From contig JABJAB010000080.1 in the NCBI GenBank assembly GCA_018666235.1, forward strand, positions 1-12,055: DNA of 12,055 bases. Reading direction: 5' to 3'. Shown here piece by piece: positions 5,518 to 12,055 of the stretch; position 1 is the first letter of the stretch, and every line of letters begins with the position of its first letter. The translations under genes and the position numbers were made by a program. Under the pieces are notes generated by a model, which ran no database searches, was not told the origin of the DNA, and was given only the letters and a program-made list of their open reading frames with translations. This DNA is from Ilumatobacter sp. Its GTDB lineage: Bacteria > Actinomycetota > Acidimicrobiia > Acidimicrobiales > Ilumatobacteraceae.

Positions 5518-6627
5518 TCAGACGTCGTCTTCACCCTGAGCCCGCTTGAACTGCAGGAAGCCTTCAATGAGGAAGTCGATATCACCGTCGAGCACGCCAC
5601 TGACGTTGGCCGTCTCAATCTCGGTACGGAGATCCTTCACCATCTGGTACGGCTGCATCACGTAGCTGCGAATCTGGCTCCCCCAGCCCACCTGGGCTTG
5701 CTTGCCCGCGATGGCGTCAAGTTCGGCCTGGCGGTCTTCTTCAGCCTTCGCCGCAATCATCGACTTCAAGCGGCCCATGGCCCGCTCACGGTTCTGCAAC
5801 TGGCTCCGCTCTTCCTGCGAACTCGCCACCAGCCCGGTTGGGTGGTGGATGTAACGCACCGCGGACGACGTCTTGTTGATGTGTTGGCCGCCAGCCCCTG
5901 ACGCTCGGAACACCTGCATTTCGATGTCGGACTCGTCGATGTCCAGCTCGACATCTTCGAGCAGCGGCCACACCTGGACCGCTGCGAACGAAGTCTGACG
6001 CCGCCCTTGATTGTCGAAGGGGCTGATGCGCACCAACCGATGCGTGCCCCGTTCCGCGCTCATCAAGCCATAGGCATACCGGCCAGAAATCGTGACCTCC
6101 GCCGACATGATCCCGGCCTCAGCACCTTCGGACACACCGTTGAGGGTGATCGTGAAGCCGCGCCGCTCACACCACTTCTCGTACATGCGCAGCAGCATCT
6201 CGGAGAAGTCCTGGGCGTCGACGCCACCATCCTTGGCGTTGATCTGCACAATGCAGTCTGTGTCATCGTGCTCGCCGGTGAACATGCTGCGCAACTCAAG
6301 CTGATCGAACGTTGCCGCAATCGCGCCAATCGCCGTCTCAATTTCGGGCTCCAGGCTGGCGTCGTCTTCGTCGCGCGCCAATTCGTGCAGCACCTCGACG
6401 TTTTCGATGTCTTCGGTCAGCGTGTCGAACGCCTCGAGGTCATCTTTGATGTTGGCGTACTCGGCGTTGAGCTTCTTGGCGCGGTCCTGGTCATCCCACA
6501 GTCCCGGCTCAGCCACCTCGTGTTCGAGCACTGCGAAACGCTCGCGGTTCTCGACGACCGAGAGATAGACCTCGGCCTCGGCAAGTCGACGTTGTACCTC
6601 GCGGATGTCGTGTGTGAAGTCGCGCAT
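5518..6627 (-). CDS. prfB: Peptide chain release factor 2
   Basis: RF2 recognises UGA and UAA stop codons in the ribosomal A site and triggers release of the finished protein. The 369-residue product has the recognition tripeptide SPF (202-204) in RISPFDNQGRRQTSFA and the catalytic GGQ (246-248) in GAGGQHINKTSSAVR, whose Gln is normally methylated. The N-terminal helical domain (about 1-110) is intact. The gene reads straight through with no internal UGA and no CTTTGA slippery site, so it lacks the autoregulatory +1 frameshift of E. coli prfB, as I recall for actinobacteria. An AAAGGA ribosome-binding site lies about 13 nt before the ATG. It starts 24 nt after the secA stop, so the two are co-transcribed. 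Confidence 0.97.
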   Translation of the reverse strand: MRDFTHDIREVQRRLAEAEVYLSVVENRERFAVLEHEVAEPGLWDDQDRAKKLNAEYANIKDDLEAFDTLTEDIENVEVLHELARDEDDASLEPEIETAIGAIAATFDQLELRSMFTGEHDDTDCIVQINAKDGGVDAQDFSEMLLRMYEKWCERRGFTITLNGVSEGAEAGIMSAEVTISGRYAYGLMSAERGTHRLVRISPFDNQGRRQTSFAAVQVWPLLEDVELDIDESDIEMQVFRASGAGGQHINKTSSAVRYIHHPTGLVASSQEERSQLQNRERAMGRLKSMIAAKAEEDRQAELDAIAGKQAQVGWGSQIRSYVMQPYQMVKDLRTEIETANVSGVLDGDIDFLIEGFLQFKRAQGEDDV

Positions 6628-6651
6628 GAACCCAGTGGTGTCCTTTCGCGC

Positions 6652-9465
6652 TCAGGCTTCGCCGTGGCAGTTCTTGAACTTCTTGCCAGAACCGCAGGGA
6701 CACGGCGCATTGCGTGGCGTCTTTTCGAAGGCGTCCTTGACGACCGTCTCCTGCTTCTTCGGCTCAGGCGCTTCGGCTGCAGTTGCAGGTGCACCTGCGG
6801 CATCAGCTGCAGCAGCGCGTGCGGCGCGGTCGAAGCCACTCGACTGGACGTCGTCAGATGAACTGGTCTGGAGGTTCTGAACAGGGGCTGGCGCCGCTGC
6901 GCCCACGAGCGGCTGCGCCGCGTCGTCTTTCACGACCTGCACGTGCATCACGTACTTGACGAAGTCCTGCGCAATCCCGGTCATCATCGTGCCGAACATC
7001 TCGAAACCCTCGCGTTGCCACTCGACAAGCGGATCCTTTTGACCCATGGCTCGCAGGTTGATTCCGCCCTGCAGGTAGTCCATTTCTTCGAGATGTTCCC
7101 GCCAGCGTTGATCGATGATGCGCAGCATCACCTGACGTTCCACCTGGCGAAGCGTGTCCGCGCCCATCTCTTCTTCGCGCTGCTCGTAGTGAGCAGTGGC
7201 GTTCGACATCACCATCTCGTAGATCTCGTCGGTGTCAGCGCATGCCTGCAACTGCGCGACCGAGCTCGAATTTGGCCAGTAGAGCGTGAGTTCTTTGGCC
7301 AGGCCGTCGAGATCCCACTCATCGTCGGCAGCCGAAGCGCAGTGCGTCGTGATCAAGGCGTCGACCGCATCGGCCAAGTACTCAGCGCCCGCATTCTTGA
7401 GGTCTGCGCCATCGAGGATCTGGTCGCGGCGTTGGTAGATGATCTTGCGCTGCTCGTTCATCACCTCGTCGTACTTGAGGACGTTCTTGCGAATCTCAGC
7501 GTTCTTGGTCTCGACCGTGGTCTGTGCCCGCTCGATGGCCTTGGTGACCATCTTCGCCTCGATGGCCTCGTCGTCAGGCAGCGCCCGGCCCATGACATAG
7601 TTCAACGCGCCGGTCGCAAACAGGCGCATCAGATCGTCATCGAGACTCAGGAAGAAGCGGCTCGCCCCAGGGTCGCCCTGACGACCCGAACGGCCACGGA
7701 GCTGGTTGTCGATACGGCGGCTGTCATGACGCTCGGACCCAATGACGTAGAGACCGCCCTGATCCAGAACCTGCTGCCGCTCGCGCTCACACTCACCTGA
7801 GAACTTGGCAAGCATCTCGTCGTACAACGCCTGGGCCTTCTTGCGTTCAACCTGAAACTCCTCAGGCATCTGCTCGACCGGCACGGCGAACTCGAAGTCG
7901 GACTTCAGATGCTCATCGGTGTACCCGGCCTTCAGGACCTCGGATTGGGCGAGTCCTTCGGGGTTGCCGCCGAGCAAAATATCGACGCCGCGACCCGCCA
8001 TGTTGGTGGCGACGGTGACCGCACCGAGGCGACCTGCCTGGGTGACGATCTCGGCTTCGCGAGTGTGCTGCTTGGCGTTGAGGACCTCGCAGGTGATGTT
8101 GCGCTGATCGAGGAGACGGCCCAGGTGCTCCGAACGGCCGACGCTGGCAGTACCAACAAGAATCGGCTGCCCCTTGGCATGACGTTCTTCGATGTCGTCG
8201 ATGATTGCGTTGAACTTTGCCTCTTCGGACTTGTAGATCAAGTCCGGCTCGTCGGCGCGGACCACCGGCTGATTGGTCGGAATGGGCACCACCCCGAGGC
8301 CGTAGGTGTTCATCAGTTCAGCTGCTTCTGTGGCGGCCGTGCCCGTCATGCCGGCAAGCTTTTCGTAGAGCCGGTAGTAATTCTGCAGCGTGATGGTGGC
8401 GAGAGTCTGGTTCTCTTCCTTGATCTTGACGCCCTCTTTGGCTTCGACAGCCTGGTGGATGCCTTCGGACCAACGACGGCCCTCGAGCACACGACCGGTG
8501 AACTCATCGACGATCTTCACTTCGCCGCCCTGGACGATGTAGTCCTTGTCGCGCTTGTAGACCTCTTTCGCCTTCAGCGCCACCGTGAATTGGTGCACGA
8601 GGTTCGCTTCGACGGTGTCGTAGAGGTTCTCGACGCCGAGCGCGGCTTCGACGGTCTCGATGCCCTGCTCCGTCGGTACGACAATCCGCTTGTCTTCTTC
8701 GAATTCGTAGTCCACGTCCCGCTTGAGCGAACGGACAATGGAGGCGAACCGGTAGTACAGCTTCGCTGCGTCTGCGACACGGCCCGAGATGATGAGCGGG
8801 GTACGCGCCTCGTCGATGAGAATCGAGTCGACTTCATCAACGATGCAGAAGTTGTGACCGCGCTGTTGGACCTTGGCGTCTTTGCTGGGCGCCATGTTGT
8901 CGCGGAGATAGTCGAAACCCAGTTCGTTATTGGTGCCATAGGTGACATCAGCGGCGTAGCTCTTGCGCTTCTCGGCTGCGGTGGCGCCACGACCCGGCAG
9001 AATCAACCCGACGTCCATATTCATGAACCGGTAGATGCGGCCCATCAGCTCAGACTGGTATTGGGCCAGATAGTCGTTGACCGTGACGAGATGCACGCCC
9101 TTCTGGGCAATGGCGTTGAGAAACACTGGCGCTGTCGACGTGAGGGTTTTACCTTCACCGGTCTTCATCTCGGCGACCCAGCCGAAGTGCAGCGCTGCGC
9201 CGCCCATCATCTGCACGTCGAAGTGGCGTTGTCCGAGTGTGCGGTCTGCCGCCTCACGCGTGACCGCGAAGGCTTCGACCAGCATGTCGTCGAGATCTTC
9301 GCCGTTTTCGAGGCGCTGACGGAACTCGCCGGTCTTCGCTTTGAGCGCGTCGTCGGTGAGTTTGCGGTAGTCGTCCTCGAGTGCGTTGATCTCGGGGACG
9401 ATGCCCTCGAGCGCCTTGAGTTTCTTGCCTTCGCCGGCGCGAAGAATTCGATCGAGAATGCCCAT
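6652..9465 (-). CDS. secA: Protein translocase ATPase SecA
   Basis: SecA drives unfolded preproteins through SecYEG using ATP. This 937-residue copy has the usual MGILDRIL start. Walker A is KTGEGKT (101-107), and Walker B is DEVD (210-213) followed by IDEARTPLIISG (217-228). The helicase-like motif NMAGRGVDILLGG and GRSGRQGDPG come in NBD2. The C terminus has a disordered Ala/Pro/Ser linker and an intact zinc finger, CPC (922-924) and CH (933-934), which binds SecB or ribosomes in other bacteria. I chose ATG 9465. An upstream start at 9567 would add 34 basic, non-homologous residues overlapping comF. GGTAGGA precedes the chosen ATG by about 11 nt. It lies 19 nt after comF and 24 nt before prfB. 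A full zinc tail and length mark it as the housekeeping SecA1, not SecA2. Confidence 0.97.
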   Translation of the reverse strand: MGILDRILRAGEGKKLKALEGIVPEINALEDDYRKLTDDALKAKTGEFRQRLENGEDLDDMLVEAFAVTREAADRTLGQRHFDVQMMGGAALHFGWVAEMKTGEGKTLTSTAPVFLNAIAQKGVHLVTVNDYLAQYQSELMGRIYRFMNMDVGLILPGRGATAAEKRKSYAADVTYGTNNELGFDYLRDNMAPSKDAKVQQRGHNFCIVDEVDSILIDEARTPLIISGRVADAAKLYYRFASIVRSLKRDVDYEFEEDKRIVVPTEQGIETVEAALGVENLYDTVEANLVHQFTVALKAKEVYKRDKDYIVQGGEVKIVDEFTGRVLEGRRWSEGIHQAVEAKEGVKIKEENQTLATITLQNYYRLYEKLAGMTGTAATEAAELMNTYGLGVVPIPTNQPVVRADEPDLIYKSEEAKFNAIIDDIEERHAKGQPILVGTASVGRSEHLGRLLDQRNITCEVLNAKQHTREAEIVTQAGRLGAVTVATNMAGRGVDILLGGNPEGLAQSEVLKAGYTDEHLKSDFEFAVPVEQMPEEFQVERKKAQALYDEMLAKFSGECERERQQVLDQGGLYVIGSERHDSRRIDNQLRGRSGRQGDPGASRFFLSLDDDLMRLFATGALNYVMGRALPDDEAIEAKMVTKAIERAQTTVETKNAEIRKNVLKYDEVMNEQRKIIYQRRDQILDGADLKNAGAEYLADAVDALITTHCASAADDEWDLDGLAKELTLYWPNSSSVAQLQACADTDEIYEMVMSNATAHYEQREEEMGADTLRQVERQVMLRIIDQRWREHLEEMDYLQGGINLRAMGQKDPLVEWQREGFEMFGTMMTGIAQDFVKYVMHVQVVKDDAAQPLVGAAAPAPVQNLQTSSSDDVQSSGFDRAARAAAADAAGAPATAAEAPEPKKQETVVKDAFEKTPRNAPCPCGSGKKFKNCHGEA

Positions 9466-9484
9466 GAGGGCGCCAATCCTACCG

Positions 9485-10126
9485 TCAGGCAGCCACTGCC
9501 CGAGGCGCATGACGGAACGACAGCACCTTGGCGCCGACCGCGGCCGGTGTCGACGCGACTGCAGCAAGCGTCACGTCCCGCGCTCCCTGCTGCCGCAGCG
9601 CGTCGGCGGCGGCGAGCAGCGTGGCACCTGTGGTGACCACGTCGTCCACCACCACAACGTTGCGACCCCACAGACCGGGTTTGGCGATGAACTCTGGGCC
9701 GTCGAGGCGCTCAGACCGATTCTTTCCCGTTTGTGCTGTTGACGACCCAGGCCGGGCCAGAAGACGGCGGGTCGGCACACCCAGTTGTCGGCCGACTGTG
9801 CGCGCGATCTCTTCTGCCTGATCGAACCCTCGCTGTCGACGTCGGCGCGAACTGGTCGGCGCCCACGTCACCACGTCGAGATCATGATGCACCCCGGCCT
9901 CGACAAGCCGGTTGACCAACAATCCGCCCAGGTGGCGAGCTACTTGGCGGCGGTTGCGGTACTTGAGCGAGAGCACGACATCACGTGCTCGCCCGGTGAA
10001 TGGCACCGCGGCAATAACGCCATGCGCCTGCGGCTGCGGCGGTCGGCCGACCAACGCGAATCGACAAGTCCTGCAGATGGCCAGGCCGGGTGTGTCGCAG
10101 CCTGCACAGCGAGTTTCGAAGAGCAT
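9485..10126 (-). CDS. comF: ComF family phosphoribosyltransferase-like protein
   Basis: This is a 213-residue ComF/GntX-type protein. An N-terminal four-Cys zinc site (C7, C10, C18, C21 in FETRCAGC and ICRTC) precedes a type I phosphoribosyltransferase fold. The PRPP-binding motif is VVVVDDVVTTGAT (157-169), and RRQRGFDQAEEIA (96-108) is typical of ComF. Family members are needed for DNA uptake in competent bacteria, but the catalysed reaction is not established and no other competence genes are here. I chose ATG 10126 because the zinc-site segment follows at once. The frame stays open to 10363, but that part is Arg/Ser-rich and antisense to the divergent gene. GTG 10147 is another option. 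It leads the run comF-secA-prfB. In mycobacteria hpf lies between comF and secA, but not here. Confidence 0.9.
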   Translation of the reverse strand: MLFETRCAGCDTPGLAICRTCRFALVGRPPQPQAHGVIAAVPFTGRARDVVLSLKYRNRRQVARHLGGLLVNRLVEAGVHHDLDVVTWAPTSSRRRRQRGFDQAEEIARTVGRQLGVPTRRLLARPGSSTAQTGKNRSERLDGPEFIAKPGLWGRNVVVVDDVVTTGATLLAAADALRQQGARDVTLAAVASTPAAVGAKVLSFRHAPRAVAA

Positions 10127-10210
10127 GCTGCCATCATGAATGAGCACTGTCACAGAGTCGGCCCGTGCCGATCTGGTCGACGCAGCAGTGCGCACATCGG
10201 CGCGACCGAA

Positions 10211-10246
10211 ACCGCTGGCCCCAGCGGTCCACCCACTCGATACCGT
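10211..10246 (+). promoter_or_regulatory. Palindromic operator and -10 of the YczE-like gene
   Basis: ACCGCTGG-CC-CCAGCGGT (10211-10228) is a perfect inverted repeat with 8-bp arms. It overlaps the -35 position expected for TACCGT (10241-10246), a TANNNT -10 hexamer 7 nt before ATG 10254. The 127-bp space between comF (10126) and ATG 10254 would be a shared divergent control region. On the minus strand CATGAT lies 6 nt before the comF ATG. No TTGACA-like -35 is seen, and the palindrome could still be coding sequence if the longer ORF from 10140 is used. Confidence 0.4.
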
Positions 10247-10253
10247 GCACCCG

Positions 10254-10898
10254 ATGGCCGGAACCAATGCGGCACCGACTCCGTCGTTGCGAGTTCCTCG
10301 CGACCGGTTCATCGAACGGCTCGTCCGTTGCCTTTTCGGGCTGGCACTCTTCGGCCTCGGCATCTCGATGATTATCGATGCCGAACTCGGCGCTGCACCG
10401 TGGGACGTCTTTCACTCCGGAGTCAGCGAAATCACCGGGATTTCGGTCGGCAACGTTGTCATCCTCACCGGTCTCGCGCTCCTTCTCCTCTGGATTCCGC
10501 TGCGTGAACGACCAGGGCTCGGCACCCTGCTCAACGCCACCGTGATCGGCATCGTCGTCGATATCACCCTGCCGTGGATCCCTGAGTCCAACCTCCTCGT
10601 CACGCGGACGCTGCTCATGTTGGGTGGGGTCACGGTGATCGCGATCGGTTCGGGCTTCTACATCGGTGCCGGCCTCGGACCTGGGCCGCGTGACGGTTTG
10701 ATGACCGGCCTTGCTAAACGCTCGATCGGCAGTTGGCAGATTTCCATTCGTGTCGCGCGTACCGCGGTCGAGTTGCTCGTCCTCTGTGTCGGCATCGCGC
10801 TCGGCGGGTCGATCGGCATCGGAACAGCCGTGTTTGCGTTCGGCATCGGCCCCCTCGTTCAGGTCTTTCTTCCCCGCCTCGCGATGCAACCCGCCTAG
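10254..10898 (+). CDS. YczE-like integral membrane protein
   Basis: This is a 214-residue membrane protein of the YczE/YitT-like group. Hydrophobic segments alternate with two related motifs: IDAELGAAPWDVFHSGVS in the first half and GAGLGPGPRDGLMTGL in the second, each followed by GISVGN or GSWQIS and later by GLGTLLNATVIGIVVD or GIGTAVFAFGIGPLVQ. This is an internal duplication, as in many transporters. B. subtilis YczE is about 215 residues and affects surfactin production; a transport role is unproven. I prefer ATG 10254. The frame is open from ATG 10140, but the extra 38 residues are Ala/Pro/Thr-rich, would leave only 13 nt to the divergent comF start, and cover a perfect palindrome. No Shine-Dalgarno is present at either start. 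It converges on ahcY. Confidence 0.85.
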   Translation: MAGTNAAPTPSLRVPRDRFIERLVRCLFGLALFGLGISMIIDAELGAAPWDVFHSGVSEITGISVGNVVILTGLALLLLWIPLRERPGLGTLLNATVIGIVVDITLPWIPESNLLVTRTLLMLGGVTVIAIGSGFYIGAGLGPGPRDGLMTGLAKRSIGSWQISIRVARTAVELLVLCVGIALGGSIGIGTAVFAFGIGPLVQVFLPRLAMQPA

Positions 10899-10908
10899 AA
10901 CGCAGAAC

Positions 10909-10946
10909 GCCGACGAAGACCCCTCGAGAGACGGGTCTTCGTCGGC
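10909..10946. terminator. Bidirectional terminator hairpin
   Basis: GCCGACGAAGACCC (10909-10922) and GGGTCTTCGTCGGC (10933-10946) form a perfect 14-bp stem with a 10-nt loop. It lies 11 nt after the YczE-like stop and 44 nt beyond the ahcY stop, so it can serve both converging genes. There is no U tract on either strand, which is common for terminators in GC-rich actinobacteria. Confidence 0.85.
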
Positions 10947-10989
10947 ATGACGGCGGACGGGCTGAGGTCAGCGCGCAGCCGACGCAATC

Positions 10990-12055
<1,066 letters not shown>

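Noticed and set aside
6500..6627. Programmed +1 frameshift in prfB
   Set aside because: I looked for a CTTTGA slippery site and an in-frame UGA near codon 26. The frame is uninterrupted from the ATG.
9466..9567. N-terminal extension of SecA by 34 residues
   Set aside because: The extra residues are Arg/Cys-rich, unlike any SecA start, and overlap comF. MGILDRIL at 9465 is the typical SecA N terminus.
7909..9636. 575-residue plus-strand open frame opposite secA
   Set aside because: It is antisense to a certain secA gene. Long antisense frames arise in GC-rich coding DNA, and its composition shows no domain I recognise.
10127..10363. N-terminal extension of ComF to 10363
   Set aside because: The added 79 residues are Arg/Ser/Thr-rich, lie antisense to the divergent membrane gene and precede the natural start just before the zinc-site cysteines.

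Overview
The window is a GC-rich piece of bacterial chromosome packed with housekeeping genes, almost all on the minus strand. The order comF-secA-prfB-ftsE-ftsX, an RF2 gene without the programmed frameshift, a GlbO-type truncated haemoglobin and a high proportion of G/C at third codon positions point to an actinobacterium. A deep lineage such as Acidimicrobiia is my guess, but there is no rRNA or other marker here to prove it. I see no mobile element, CRISPR array, tRNA, rRNA or phage gene.

Layout from left to right. Positions 1-110 hold perhaps the tail of a plus-strand gene and a GC-rich palindrome. Positions 111-1864 carry a two-gene ABC-2 exporter (ATPase, then permease, overlapping by ATGA). 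Positions 1926-2384 encode a group II truncated haemoglobin. Positions 2480-2838 hold an unrecognised 71-residue acidic protein, with a possible tiny ORF and several inverted repeats upstream. Positions 2864-3727 encode a crotonase-fold enzyme whose residues look like an enoyl-CoA isomerase rather than a hydratase. Positions 3790-10126 are a minus-strand run transcribed comF, secA, prfB, ftsE, ftsX: an amidophosphoribosyltransferase-like protein, the Sec motor, release factor 2 and the FtsEX divisome complex. Diverging from comF is a YczE-like membrane protein (10254-10898). It converges on the S-adenosylhomocysteine hydrolase gene, which runs off the right edge, and a perfect 14-bp-stem hairpin separates the two.

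The genes are mostly core functions: secretion, translation termination, cell division and the methyl cycle. The accessory part is the left third (exporter, globin, small protein, crotonase). The most interesting signals are regulatory. Several operon-leading genes lack a Shine-Dalgarno and instead have a TANNNT -10-like hexamer 6-7 nt before a start codon, which suggests leaderless transcripts. Two of these promoters carry a compact palindrome at the expected -35 position. The only strong Shine-Dalgarno I point to is that of the exporter permease. I found no clear evidence of a wholly new system.
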